Counted from the first letter of the stretch, positions 22,421-35,493 are shown. The stretch: DNA of 64,000 nt from Paramacrobiotus metropolitanus (GCF_019649055.1 NW_026570341.1:186001-250000), one strand, 5' to 3'. The notes: a model not told the origin generated them from the sequence alone. Numbers and translations: made by a program.

Positions 22421-24364
22421 GTCACGCTGACCAGCACCAGTGTTAATTTACATGTGCATTACTACTGCATTATGCGCTAATTATCGGTTATTTTGCGAAA
22501 TTGGCGGCAATGCTACCTGCTAGTGACGCGCATGCTCGGAATCAATACTTGAGTATGTGATCTCTCCAGCTGTTTGTTTGCCGGGAATGCGGGAAGTTTG
22601 TGTACAATTTTCTGCACGCGTGAACAATAATCAGTTTCACAGCAGGTTCAATATTACTCAACATTAGTTAAAATTTTATAAACCGGGCAGAATGCATCAC
22701 ACGAAAAAAGTGTATGTTTATGTATCTGCGCTGAGTGCGCTGTACGGAAATTTCAAAATATCATCTGATTTAATAACAAACGGTCTTTTAATTGTCAGAA
22801 GCAAAATAAAGCATATACATTAGAGTATTTTTCGGCATTTTGAAAATATTTTCGATTCGGTCGCAACAAACAGAACGAAGTGTGTAAGGATGCTGTACTT
22901 TCACATAACTTTACGTCATTAACATATGGATCCGAGACATCTCTCTGGCACGCAGTTTTCTTTTTTTGCGTCGGAAGCCTTATTTTATTTATATAACAGG
23001 ACTTATTAAATTTTATTATATGTCCTTCCTCGTCAAATCTCTGATCACGTTATGTTATTTGTTGCGCATCCATAGGTTTGTAATCCATACGGGAAAGGGG
23101 ATTACATGGAGATTAAAGGCGGAAGCAACATCTCTGTCAACAATATGATCACCTTCAAATAGTTATGCGGCGCCAGCGCGGGCGAAGTTAGGCGGACATA
23201 TATATGTGTGCGGAGAAAAGGAAAATATTTCCCTTAAAGGTCACACGACTATGTACGGTATATAGCAAATTGCTATATACCGTAGCACTAATATTGCTAT
23301 TAGCAATATCAAAAGTGAATGATGTATATTGTTGTAGAAGAGACATTTGGGATTCTGCGGCAGTACACTGGTCCGTTTGCTGTTCAGTGGTGCACACGAC
23401 AATGTCGTCGTGATAGAAACCGATTCCCTGGATGAAACGGAAGCCGATCAGCCCAACAGCAGAAATAACGTGTGCCGGCTGATATAAAAGATGTGCGCGC
23501 GCACTTGACCTTTCGAAACTGTCCTTCAGTGCAGTGCGCAGGAAAAACGGCGAATTTATAATGTGTATGTGGTGTGCAGCTTTGTGCTAGTCAGTCGTGC
23601 TGAAATGCGCGACATTTTACCAAAGTTGACATTTTAAATATTTAATAAACCAAATAATATCAGTGTAATACGATAAAGTAAGGGCATATGCTATGCAGTT
23701 AACATAAAACAACATCGCTGTGAGTGGTTTGTGCATGGTGTGCACTCTTTATCATGCATTCACATTCCACTTCTTGTATGGTTTTTTCTGGGTGTGTTTG
23801 ACGATAAATCGAAAATCTACTGTCCGGCATCAAAATCAAAACAAATAGTACGACCGCACACTTCATGCTTACTATACATCTAATTAAGAACGACATAGAA
23901 ATTCACACCAAGGTTCAATTTATTTGCAAAATAAAGGCGCATTTCGTGTTTTCCACGCACCTTAAGATTCCACAAAATGTCGTTGGTATTACACAATAAT
24001 TTATGGTACTTTTCCGTTATCCATTAAGATCAAATGTCACAAATTTTGTTATGTACTAACATCAAAGAAAAACACGGCATGCAGACAATAAAAAACAACA
24101 AAGTATGCATTCACCAATGCACAGTACAGTCAGTGCAGCTAACAAAATCTAATTTTGTGCTAATACGGGTACTAAGGTAGAGAATGGTATAACCAATAAA
24201 AAAAGCCGCACCTAACAAAAAAATTCACAAAATAACAATAAAACACAGAGCTCATCCGACATTAACCGTAAAAAAGCAAATGACACAAACTGTTCTTCAA
24301 GCCCAAGAGAACGAGGTATTTCGCTCTGTTTCCCTCTTTCAAGGCATCACCACCACGTCGTCAT
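22421..24364. other. Intergenic with two adjacent hairpins
   Basis: About 1.9 kb without a supported gene. At 23254-23284 there is a perfect 15-bp-arm inverted repeat with a 1-nt centre (TACGGTATATAGCAA and its complement). A second one follows at about 23289-23310 (ATATTGCT/AGCAATAT). A GC-balanced stretch near 23160-23200 is unexplained. Confidence 0.5.
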
Positions 24365-24720
24365 TCACCGCCTGTGTCGGGACGATGGAGAGGAAGTGAT
24401 GCAGCCGGCCGGGTTGGGCAGGAAGGTGAACATTAACCGCTGGGCACGACCTGCCTTCTTCAGTTCGGCGGTGGTGATGGCTTTGCGGCGTTCTTTCTTC
24501 GTATGCGGTGAGAGATGGTAGAAGAAATCCTCCGGTGCATCGGGAAATGGTAGCCGGCCATTGGCGGACCGCACCTTCGGCTTGGCGGGAAAGGCCATCT
24601 CACCGCTGTCCAGTTTGACGCGTTTGTAGGGCGGAGAGGGAACACGGGATTCTTTCTCTTTGTCTTTGCCGTTTGTGCGCATGCTAGCAGGTACAGTCAA
24701 CAGCGCATGTCCTACAAAAG
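24365..24720 (-). CDS. Unrecognised exon or small basic protein
   Basis: A GC-rich open frame of about 118 codons ends at 24365. It may be a terminal exon, because TTTTGTAG (an acceptor when read leftward) lies just upstream at about 24713-24720. It may instead start at the internal ATG 24682 (MRTNGKDKEKES). The product is basic and hydrophilic, with KRVKLDSGEM, PDAPEDFFYHLSP and KKERRKAITTAELKKAG. The KRVK and KKERRK clusters could be nuclear localisation signals, but no domain is recognised. Codon composition is GC-richer than the flanks, which supports coding. It lies downstream of the HECT gene on the same strand and could be a separate gene. Confidence 0.4.
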
Positions 24721-25630
24721 GCAATTAGTAAGAATTTCGCATCGTTTTTCGAACCAGTGCTTGTAAAACAAGGCATATGATATTTGTTCAGTCAGATGCT
24801 GGTCGACGGAAACGAAATGTTTAGTCAGATATTTAATGTAGTAAGATAAGGCACAAAATGCTGGTAACGGAAGTCTTTTATTGAGATATATTGAATTTAT
24901 ATTTTCAGAAGACGTAAACCTGTAACGAATATTTTTACAATGGCTGTAGAAAGAAATTAAATTTTAGTAAGTCTTTTTAGCAAAAATGTTTAGAAACCAT
25001 CCAGGTCAAAGGTGTATCTCAACGAATCAGTTAATTTTAAGGCACTGTTTTCAACACCAAATTCTATAGTCTAGTGTCCAATTTCAAAACAGTTACCTGG
25101 CGAATTTCTACTTGTCTCTGAGTAGTCGGTATCAGTTTTTTTGGCTGACGAACGGCGCATTTAATCAAAATCGTTTCAGTTTCACAATTAGTTACTGGAA
25201 CACTGATAACCAGCACAGCAAAAGGCATTCCATAAATGCACATCATTATTCTGAAGTCAGTCGCTGCCAAGCAAGCAAATCTCAAAAGCTAAAATTAATA
25301 AATCGAAGCTTATTATTATATCTTAATGACGTTCTAATTCAAATCGACATAATTGTAGGAGAATGCCGACAAAGCAAAATCACAAAAGCTAAAAATCTCA
25401 ATATTGACATGAACACGACTCATTTCGTTCAGGTATAGCTCATTCCAGCGTCATAGTGATGCCGCTTAATCCGCAATTCCGCAGTTCCGTTTAATCTGCA
25501 ATTCCAGTTTTCCACAATAAACTGCATACCATGTACCAGTACCTGTGAAAAAACATCACCGTATCAGTACCGCTTGTAAAGCTACATGAATTACGCTGGT
25601 AAAGAACTGCAAATGGAGAAAAGTTGTTGC

Positions 25631-28600
25631 TTACGATTCAGTTAAACTGGAAATGCCCTGCATTTCATTATCCACTGACGCAATACAGTCCCGCAAACCT
25701 TCCAGTAGTTGCTCTTTGCTCATGCATCCGCTCGGAAGAGTCAGCTTGTTAGTACAGGTCGTAGCGGTTGGACGTCGGTTTCCGTCCCGTGCGAATGTGA
25801 ATGAAACTTCAATCTTTGGCGTTGCAGGTACCATGTACGATCCGGTGATAAATCGTAACAGTTGCTTGCGTTCGTGCTGGCTAAACTCTTCCAAAATTAT
25901 GTCATCAAGCCATGCCATTGTCTGGATTTCTTCGTCATCCGCAGTATCTTCGTTCAACGTTTTGAACTGCTCCAGCAGATCTTTGCCCTCCATCACAGCG
26001 CGGTACAGCTGCGGCTCAAAGCGTTTCCAGTCGGAGCGAAACGCCATCAGTTCCTGTATAAGACTACAGTATTGAAAACTTTTCAAAACCGCAAAAAAGT
26101 GTCACATTTTACCTTGTACATTTTTCCGGCTACCAGTCCCTCGTAGACATACTTCAAATTCCCGGCACGTTTGTGGACCAGTTCAAATTCCGCAATTAGT
26201 CTGCACAGTTGCTCACGTCCGTGTTCCAGAAGGACAGCACACTGCAATACAACTAATCAATCATACCGCTGTTTTAACATGGTTATCTCGTTATCTTACC
26301 GGGAATTTCAGATTCAAATCAGCCCACTCCCTCAGCGCTTCCTCGTTCTCCAGCACGACAGGTCCCACACCAGACATAATGCCATCGATCATACTGCCGA
26401 TACCGGGACTGAACGAGAAAATATCATTGACCTCAATGGGAAGATTCAACAAGTAGCGGAACACTGAAGAGTTCAACCAAGTAACGAAGGGCGCTCCATG
26501 TAAAACTGAATCTCGCAATAAGTGTCCGAATGCTCGAAGTGCAGAATGTCCCGCTTCGGTGACAATGGCATCCGACGATATTAATACAACTGTTGCACAT
26601 TGTTCGAACAACGTAATGCCTAAATCCGGGATGCGGTAGTGAAGAAATGCTTGACCAAGCTTCGTCATGACCTCCTTATACGGGCCGTCCAAGTCAGTTG
26701 CACTACAGCAAATCATTCACCATAGAGACAAATGCATTTTTAACAAACACGGTGTGTACCAGTATAAGCCTTTCTGACAGCAGTTTTAGCGGCTAGCATA
26801 ATAAATGTCTTGCAGCGCCCTTTTCACTTGCTAAAACATTTGCAAGAATTTCTGAACAGTTTGCTTACTCTTCGATTTGAATACATGGCCTTCCCCCATC
26901 AGCCAAATTAGGACCATGCGCATAGTGGAAGTCGATCCAGTTCTGGACGTTATCGTTCCCGGAATCCATTCAAACACGTAATTCGACTTGAACATGGGTT
27001 CTCGTCCGGTGACCTTACACACAATTGCTTACGCAACTGCTCCACCGATGCTTCCACAGCGTTTTCTTCCTGGTCAGGAAAGTTTCCCACGCGCATTCGC
27101 TAGAAAGTTACGACAATATACACCAATTTTGGATCATAGACAATTTATCGAGTTAATCGAAGAAAACAAAAAAATATCAAAACTACGAAGAAAAGCGTTT
27201 GAATTATTTTTAATTCGCTCACTTTGAACATTCGAATTATTTTAAATTAATTAATTGTAATTAAATTTAAATTTTAAATTAGCTCACTCACTTTAGCAGG
27301 CAACTGGTGGTTTGCGATTTCACTGGCGCCGCTGTTTTCAAGTGCAACATCTTCCGCATCACTTTCATCTGAAGGAACGTAGATGATAGGCACAGTGGAT
27401 CGGAGACTTCGATGAATACCACTGACATCTTGGTTTAGCTGGGCCGCAACAGTGCCACGGCGCACTGGTTGAGGCGACGAGGAGGGTGAAACGTCAAATA
27501 TAGAGTTATTACGAGCAGCCAAATCAGAAGTACGCTGGCTTGACAATCCCGATGTACTGGCGCCGCTTAATCGCGACGTACTGGCGCCGAAGGATCGTAA
27601 AATGTTGCTCATCCCACTGTTACCGTTTAATTCATCTAAAATATAACAAAACTTGTAGCTTTTTTGACAGCTTCATGTCGAAACCTCCAAGTTGCACACA
27701 CTCATACTCACCGGTAAAACCACGCAGTCCCAGCTCTTCAACAGTCTTCCCTTCGGACTGGAAAACATATGAACTTAATCAACCGGATACATCTTCATTC
27801 CCGAATTCTGTTTACCTCAGCAAATCTCTCGACAAGTTCTCGTGAAATGTTGATGATTCCGCTGTCGGCCGCAATGTACATGCGATTTACAGTTTCGCGA
27901 TTTGGATTTTCCGAATACCTGCATTTATCGCCAAATTAATTCAAACTAATTTTCTCATCTAATGGCTGTAAATAAATGATACGTTATTCGCTTACATCTG
28001 CTGGAACGCCCATGATGGAGACTCTGTCGGCAAATTTGCTGGGAAGATGTGCTTCCCGGAGAGGTAAACGCGATCCGGGTTATTGGGATCCACCACAATA
28101 CGACTAAGCAGAATCCATTCCCTGCCTTGCAAGAAATTGGCGAACTCTTCGTTGATTTTCATTCGAATGTGCTGTCCACTGAGCTCTTGAAAATTGACGC
28201 GTTTAATCAATCCACAAAATCGCATTAATTCCAATTCGGTTTTGCCCTCACTGTATAAAACATGCCAGAAACATTACAGCTTGTGATAACCGTTTAACGC
28301 ACACGTGTTCTTAAATTGCAAGCCGTATGCGCATAGCTGGTAAACTTACCGCGCTCGTTGTGTTGGAATAGCATTCTTGTCTCGGTAGCGGAACAAATAG
28401 ACATCCATGGGATATTCGAAAGCGACCTGGGAACTTCAAGACATTTCGCTGCGCGGGCGTTGAACTAGCAGGTGAACGGAACATTCCGAGACTTTGGCGT
28501 CTTGCTCCACGTCCCCCGCCACGGGCGCCTTGCAACGGAGACTGTCCGAACGATCCGCCTGGTGGATAACCATATGGTGCAGATGGACGCGACCGTGACC

Positions 28601-29111
28601 CTTGAAGTCCAATACTCTGGCGTCCGCCACTAAATCCAGCATTCTGAGGATTCAGTCCATGCTGTACTCCAGGCTGCTGCATGCGGGCTAGCTGCATTCC
28701 CGGCTGCTGAATTCGCGCTACCTGCATACCATTTCCAGTGTTGCCTCGGACTTCTGGAGCGCCAGTTATGCTTTGTCCAAATGATCTACCGTCATGTTGA
28801 ACTGCTCCACGCGAATGCGGCGTATAGCTGTTGGCGGCTGCGCTGTTATTGATCGTAACAGGGGCTTGCGTGGTATTGACGCCTTCAATCGAACCGCTGG
28901 CAGGTGCACTGCGTTGGATGTCCACTTGACGGCCCAGAATGTCCATATAGTTGATCAACCTATGATTCCCCAAATAATGCTTACATGTCTCTTCCTCACA
29001 TTTGGTGCTTCCTTGGGCTCGGTACGAAAAATCCACTTCTTCTGGAGTAGAGATTATACATCCGCAAGCAGAAGCCATACACTTGTATTTCCACATCGCA
29101 GGATCCGCCAT
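25631..29111 (-). CDS. Divergent HECT-type E3 ubiquitin ligase, complete locus spanning the duplication border
   Basis: Exons run leftward from ATG 29111: about 29111-28440, 28430-28360, 28250-27998, 27920-27822, 27760-27712, 27636-27293, then 27010-26866, 26700-26295, 26243-26113 and 26054-25631. The first half is unique. It opens with Cys-rich MADPAMWKYKCMASACGC and KCEEETCKHYLGNH (possible metal binding), has a Gly/Gln/Ser-rich disordered stretch, and then HIRMKINEEFANFLQGREW. The second half resembles a HECT domain: YKEVMTKLGQAF, FGHLLRDSVLHG and FRYLLNLPIEV in the N-lobe, and RKQLLRFITGSYMVP plus TATTCTNKLTLPSG in the C-lobe, where the Cys would carry ubiquitin. Two places need a one-base frame change (about 28440 and 26955), possibly sequence errors. 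The breakpoint of the 8.2-kb duplication lies between the two halves, so the linkage is inferred. Confidence 0.55.
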
Positions 29112-29215
29112 GTTTTCGGCTAACTGGAAAAATGTTGCATTGACAATTAAAGGTTCAAATTAACTCATCAGTTAAAAAACTGCAATTAAATTTTTGCCCA
29201 AACTTTAGCCGCCTA

Positions 29216-29712
29216 CACTAGCAATCGCAGTAATGATCGCTCCTTCTGCAGGCGTGTTCATTTGGAAGTGTCCAATGAAATCCAGTTCACGCAATGTTAA
29301 CCAATGGCTACTCGCAAAATTTAGCGGTCTGTTCGTGGGAATGCAGAGAACAGCCCACCGGCGGCAGCTTTGAAACTAACGTGCCGCTAAAAATTCATTG
29401 TTTCTATTGTATGCCGGTTTCTAGGAGTAATCGCCCACCTGGCCAGATCGGATCGCCCTGCTCCGTGATGCCGGTATTCTGGAAGAGCGGAAAGAACGAT
29501 TGTAGTGCGTAGCGTAGTGTGCCCGCGGTCCGTGATGAGGCTCGTGGGTCCCGGCACGCCCAGATCGAGTAAGGCATTCCGCACTTTCATTTGCGTGGTG
29601 CGGTAGCCGGGTATGCTGTCGGACAGTTCAGCGGTTGGATTGGAGAGTTCACTGCGGAAGAGATTCAGTGTTTGCCGGTAGCAGAAGTCCATATCCGTTA
29701 TCGAGGCCTGAC
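29216..29712 (-). CDS. Unrecognised exon, left copy (frameshifted)
   Basis: This matches the 161-codon frame at 37420-37905 of the right copy, but an extra A near 29390 breaks the frame after RHTIETMNF. A TGTCAG acceptor lies upstream at about 29711, so it looks like an exon. I do not recognise the product. See the right copy for the readable version. Confidence 0.35.
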
Positions 29713-29719
29713 ATAATTA

Positions 29720-30160
29720 TGCACAACATTACCGTTTCATTATGTGCAACATTTATTATGTGCAACGTTCTGAGTCTGACCGGAAAGAAAACATCCCGAC
29801 CGCACTAGCACGGCAACGCAGACCAAGCCAGAGATCGCCCGCATCATTCCACAATTCCTGCTACAAAAAATGCGGCACTGTCGCTCAGACACTAAATATT
29901 ACCTCACACGGTATAAAATGGAAGTGAAGGAACTTAACAACCAGCAACAACCATACTAAACACAACCGTTCTTTTAATAAACGTCTTTAGGAATTACAAC
30001 CAATTAAGCCACCATAACTGTCAACATCAACTACATGGTATCTCCTCTAGCATTTGTCATTGTGTAAACGACACAGGTGAAAAACACACTAAATCATACA
30101 GGAGTACAACACACTGACATTGCGTTAGTTTAAACCTGTACACAGTCTGCTTCGACACAT
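29720..30160. other. Spacer inside the duplicated unit
   Basis: Sequence between the NDUFS2 pseudogene and the unrecognised exon. The plus-strand frame at 29742-29927 is not supported as a gene. Confidence 0.4.
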
Positions 30161-32680
30161 CTAACGATCCACTTCCCGAAGACGATATCCAGTGCCCCGA
30201 TGATGGCCACAATGTCGGCCAACATCTGTGCTGCTTACCGATATGATTGATGGCCGCGAGATGCGTGAAGCCGGGCGCCTTGATTTTACAGCGGCATGGG
30301 GCGGCTGGTGCCGTCCGACACCAGGTAGATCCCGAACTCTCCTTTGGGCGCCTCCACGGCGGTGTAGGTGAAGCCGGGCGGGGCTTGGACGCCTTCGGTG
30401 TACAACCTTGAAATGATGGATTAAGGCCTCCACCGATTCCTGCAAACAGCAGATTTTTCCAGTGAACCGGGTTATCATGGCATAAGTATTATGCAAAAGT
30501 ATGAAAATGTGAAAGCCATACTGGCGCTGTTCTGTGAACGTACGTGCGGAATACTTAAACATAGCGAAAATAAGAGAGGAGGCGACGAAAATAGCGACCG
30601 TTAAGTAAGCTGCAGTATTCACAGAATTTCACGGAAATTAAAATCGTGAATCGAAAACTTCACATACCATTACACACTCAAACAGTGTGCAGATGTGCTT
30701 TCACTGGGTAATACGGACATGCTAATGAGATCACATTCGGTGACCAAGTGAAAGCCTCCTCAAAATGGGATTCTCTTAGCACCGTTTTGACCGAACAAGC
30801 TCATGAGAAATAACCTATCGGCTTCGATACGTGCTGTCAGAACATCCACATACTATCGTAATATGCTGCCGAATACTTACATTACCACTAACGTTGCGCA
30901 TCTAAATAATTGTTTTAATTATATGCCTTTCTACTTCATAAAATTATTTGTGCACTAATTTGACCAATTTACCCATTTTACAAGAAACCACCATGCACCG
31001 TACGACACGGTCGTAAGCATACCTTCATTACCTTTCGAGAGGGATGCACCACCTTGTATCGTCCACTTTGATCTCGCCAGGTGGCATTTTATTCAGGCAC
31101 TGATGGATGATCCGCAGCGACTGGCGCATTCCTCCACGCGCACCAGGTAGCGATCGTAGCAATCCCAGTGTGAACCGATGGGAACATCAAACTCCACTTG
31201 ATTGTATGCATCGTACGGCTGCACTTTACGCAAATTTCTTTTGATGCCGGATCCTCGTACATCGCACCACTGTAAGAACGAATTCACAAGTTTTCATGTC
31301 AGCATAATTCTTGCGAGTATTTAATTCGGAATGAAACAGTATGATTTCAAGGAATGTGTGCGTACGACTTAAATGTGTATGCACTACGTATGAGTTAAAT
31401 TAAGGTGCAAAACTATACCAATCTTTCCAACATTGTCAATTCTTCTCGTAGCTCTAAAGAAACTGAAACATGCAATGCCAGCAAAACATCAAAATCAACG
31501 AGACACACCTCATCTCATAAGCAAGCGCGTCCTCCGCCGACACCGTTCCAGTGCCGACAGTTCGGGCTTTCCAGATACGATTACCAGTAAGGAAATCTTC
31601 CAGTTCATCCAGGCGTTGGTTATACTTAATAGCCCAGTCGTAGATGTCATCCGTCAATCCCAACGGCAAATCGTACTGCACTCCACCGGGACAAGCATAA
31701 TTCGCGTGCATCCGGGCGCCGGATAATCGTTCAAAAATTCACACAACTAAAGGGTGCAAACATTTATCAGTGCCATTCTTGCTTTGCTTTTTCCACCTGT
31801 TACAGTACTCATAAGAAAACTAATTAGATTCATATTAATTACAATAAAATTACAGTACACTGCAGTTCCTCACTTGCTGTTGTTAATAAATCAGCGACGT
31901 CGACTTATTGCAGAATAATATGTAAGTACCTTTTCGCATTCCTCAAACAACCAGAAAAAAGGCGTCATTGCTCTGATATTCAGGGCATGCGTATTGTAAT
32001 TTAAAATACGAGTAAGTTCTCCGAATAAAACTGCAGAAAAACCCAGCACATTTTAACACTTACGGAGAACGGAGTTACAGTAATCAGCAATGTACGTTAA
32101 AAGATCTGTTAGAAAGAAGTAACAAAAAAATGCTCTATTCGCTTTTGGAAAGCGAAAGAAATTAACAAAAACCCACCTATAATCCATTCCGCACGGATGG
32201 GAATACCGAATACCGATATGGGAATACCGGAATATCGATATTTAATAATTTCTCAATAGCCAGGGAGAAGCACTGCTCATTGCACAACATGGACACGTAA
32301 TCCAGACGGTCCATGTACGTCAGAACCTGCATGTAGGTTTTACACTTGATTAACTTCTCCGTGGCGCGATGCAGCAACCCAATATGGGGATCAGCCCGCA
32401 CCACCGTCTGCAAGAAAAACATCCATACAAATTTTAAAATTCACGCTGTCCAAAATGCTTGCATAGCCAGCAAATCGGGTATTTCCTGTACAGCATGTCT
32501 GGACGACAGCAAAAGACATTGTGCTAAGGCAGATACGAAGCATAACGCAAAAGAATTAACCCGCCTTTCCGTCTAACTCCAAAACCAAACGTAATACACC
32601 GTGCGCTGCGGGATGTTGCGGGCCCAAATTGCGGGATATTGCGCATTTTCTTCTCCACAGGAACAGTCGCCACTGCAACA
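30161..32680 (-). pseudogene. NDUFS2: NDUFS2 (complex I 49-kDa subunit) pseudogene, left copy
   Basis: Exon-like blocks read leftward: about 32560-32660 ([19 protein letters not shown]), 32185-32408 ([30 protein letters not shown]), 31935-32035 ([10 protein letters not shown]), 31458-31725 ([14 protein letters not shown]), 31060-31270 ([19 protein letters not shown]) and 30161-30440 ([15 protein letters not shown]). Introns are kept, so this is not a retrocopy. Lesions shared with the right copy include a 29-bp-scale local duplication after LLNIDIP (32205-32240), a 4-residue loss in ILNHIMAV, +1 before LYTEG, +2 before MLADIVAI, and single-base losses near LRGSG and DDTK. Extra left-copy breaks lie at about 32632 and 30295. 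A functional copy is expected elsewhere. Confidence 0.8.
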
Positions 32681-32689
32681 GCCCGTTCC

Positions 32690-34085
32690 ATTACTTAATA
32701 TTCACAACAAAACATCACCACAGGCATAGATGCGCTGCCTATATGGGCTTACTGCTGGTGGACACGATATCATGTTTTCCCAAGGCGAGGCTTATCTTCA
32801 GGCTAATTTAAAATAAGAATCCCAACAAATCTTGACGGCCACAAGAAAACCGTGTGTGGTTTATCTAAGTTTAGCATCACTTTCCAGTTTCCACTGTGTG
32901 GGTCGGGCACTCTACAAAAAAAGCGGAACAATTAGTTCTAACAAGCAGGCTTTTGTATTCGAGGGAGAACGGCTTTGGTTGTGCATTTGAAAACCTAAAG
33001 AATGAACAAGAAAGAAATGTCTTTAATAAAGCACGCCACCGTGCCACTTTAACCTGTCTCAGATCAACTATCCAGCCTTATTCTACAGAGCAGGTTATGG
33101 CAACTCATAAGATACTGCAGCCTATTACGACGGTTGACAAATTAAATTCTCTAATTGTGAATAGAAAATAAATGAGTCAATGCCCAGGCCATCTGACTCT
33201 CAAATGAGGATGACGGTATTACACGGCTTTCTCCTACGCGAAGCCGAAACGTACTGCACCGCACTTACGGAATAGTATCCCGTCCACATGTCCCTCGCCT
33301 GACCGAGAGACACAGGCCACAGGTTCCGCAAAATGTCGCGACTCGCGAGAAATATGATTGCCGAATAGCAATATTGGTTGCGGTTGGCAGAGCTGCCTGT
33401 CGAAACTCCGTGTTAATGAAACTGAAGAATCTGTAACCGGAGCGCGCAATATAATACAAATGCGTGTTGGGACATCCAATTTACACCGACATAACATGAA
33501 ACAAAATTTAGAACAGAAACTCACAACGATAGGCGCTTTTCTGCCATACAATCGTAGGGCTCAACCCATGATATCGCCTGCGGTTTACACTGCTGGAAAG
33601 AAACCTGAAGAAAATAAACATTATCTTTCGGATACTGAGATATGATACGTATAATCTGGTATACCTTCCACACTTTACAGCGCAGGATTACGTAACTAAG
33701 CTTTACGATACAAATGTTGTAATTTTTTACAAAGCACTTAGTAATCGTAAAAGTACTAACAGTAAGTGTTCTTTCAAGAATAACCGTCCGCATAGCTGAT
33801 GACGCACAGAATTAGCTGAGCAGAGATAATTCACTGTTTTAAACTTTTAATGATTATTATTTATTTGTGTACGTTTTCAACACAAGTACACTCACTAGAG
33901 TTAACAAGTTTGAGAGAAAACTAAAACGCCAAACATTTAAAATGTTCGTATGGAGTAGGCTACTTGAAAGTCAACAACATTACAAACAAAACTTAAAAGG
34001 CCCATGCAGCAAGTCACATTATGCACGAGTTGATGTACTACTTGCCAGTCTACTTACCGACGCGATTTCTTTCAGTGGAAATGTT
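32690..34085. other. Duplicated-unit interval upstream of NDUFS2 pseudogene
   Basis: About 1.4 kb in which the missing NDUFS2 N-terminal exon might be expected. The minus-strand frames at 33234-33551 could be remnants but do not match the family. The plus-strand frames at 32896-33171 and 33867-34310 lack family features. Nothing else is recognised. Confidence 0.4.
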
Positions 34086-35244
34086 CTTCTAAAAGTTCTT
34101 TCGCTGCTTGAAAACATTAATTCCATAAAATCCATCACTCGCTCGCACATCCATATTCGCCCTTATGAAATCAGCTTCAGCAGGAAAGCTACTGATGATG
34201 TCCATTACCGGAACAGCATCTCTAGAATGAGCCACTTGATTCCTTATAAAGTCCGGAAAATCTTGAGGCGCATCCACATCTGTTTCAGGCAGCTCGTCAC
34301 CTGCCGTTAATAGTTGCTGCAGCGGAAAACCTTTTAACCCTTTTTCATGGCAGCCGAGTATAAAAGTTGTCTTGGAGAACGCTCATGCTCCGTCCGGAGT
34401 TTGTGATTATTAAAAACTCAGTAAACTGATTCAGCTGATCTTGAATCCTGTCCAAGTAGACTAAATGCAGAATCATCATGTCGAGGATTTGTATAATCCA
34501 AAATCCCCATATTTTCCATATGGATGAATACAGACCGAAATAACTTGATAACAACGCGGCCAAGGTCTCTCCACAGCCGTTCTATCCGTTGATTGTGAAC
34601 CGATGGTCCCATTATAATACTCGCGCGATTTGGTCCCATATAGTGTTCCATCCAGCGTGCAACTCCAAAATTTTCCCTAATTGAAATATATTTTAGAGAG
34701 CAGTTATATAACCGGCAAACTTAAAACGTGAAATCGTATTGTACCAAAAAAGCGCTGTAGCAAAAAACCAAAAGGGTGAAAATTATGACAAAAATCAAAA
34801 TTTTACTTTAAACGCATTTTCACCTCCGCAATCGCTTCTCACTCTAGAAGGCGCACCCCACTCTTCCGCACCAGACAGGAACGCTTCCAGCACTGTACTA
34901 GCTCGATTGTTCGTTGCAACAATGAGAGAAATAATCGTCCTGGAATATCCGTCTATAATTCCATGTATAACGAATCCCCAGCGAACCAACTTGTGATTCC
35001 CATCCATGTGCCATAAAGCGTTCGGACCAGGATTAGAATATACTCTTCGGGGAACAAAAGTGAGATATCTGTTAGCAACTCCGTACGGATCAATTCTTCG
35101 CAACGATGAAAGTATTCTCCTGCGCTGGATGTACAATCCTCCAGTCTTAAGCTGTCCAAAAATATAACGGTATCCGACATTTGGAAATGATTCCAAAATT
35201 CCCGCAATCAATAAATCCAAATCAGCATCACTAATCGTTGAAAA
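34086..35244 (-). pseudogene. DDE integrase-core gene, left copy, 5'-truncated
   Basis: Only exons 3 (34824-35244) and 4 (34086-34676) of the gene found whole at 42300-44088 are present, because the duplication border at 35283 falls in intron 2. The last exon also carries small losses relative to the right copy: one G at the acceptor (34674-34676), two bases near 34481, and single A losses near 34367 and 34414. It cannot encode the full protein. Confidence 0.85.
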
Positions 35245-35493
35245 CTACAATTAAAACGAAAGATATTACAACCGAGGGCAACTATCTTCCTGGTCAGGAA
35301 AGTTTCCCACGCGCATTCGCTAGAAAGTTACGACAGTATACACCAATTTTGGATCATAGACAATTTATCGAGTTAATCGAAGAAAACAAAAAAATATCAA
35401 AACTACGAAGAAAAGCGTTTGAATTATTTTTAATTCGCTCACTTTGAACATTCGAATTATTTTAAATTAATTAATTGTAATTAAATTTAAATT

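Larger units (their letters stand above)
27065..35283. repeat. 8.2-kb tandem duplication, left copy
   Basis: Bases 27065-35283 recur almost unchanged at 35285-43497, in the same orientation with a 2-nt junction. Most differences are single-base indels in short homopolymers. Contents from left to right: a 54-codon plus-strand frame (27065-27226), the 5' half of the HECT gene, an unrecognised exon, a decayed NDUFS2, and the 3' half of the DDE integrase gene. Confidence 0.95.

Noticed and set aside
27065-27226. 54-codon plus-strand frame (PGQESFPRAFARKLRQY) at both left ends of the duplication
   Set aside because: It is open and base-balanced but too short, without start context or a known relative; it is only noted as unit content.
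33867-34310. 147-codon plus-strand frame repeated at 42078-42521
   Set aside because: It lies opposite the last integrase exon, which carries the recognisable protein. The repetition simply reflects the 8.2-kb duplication.
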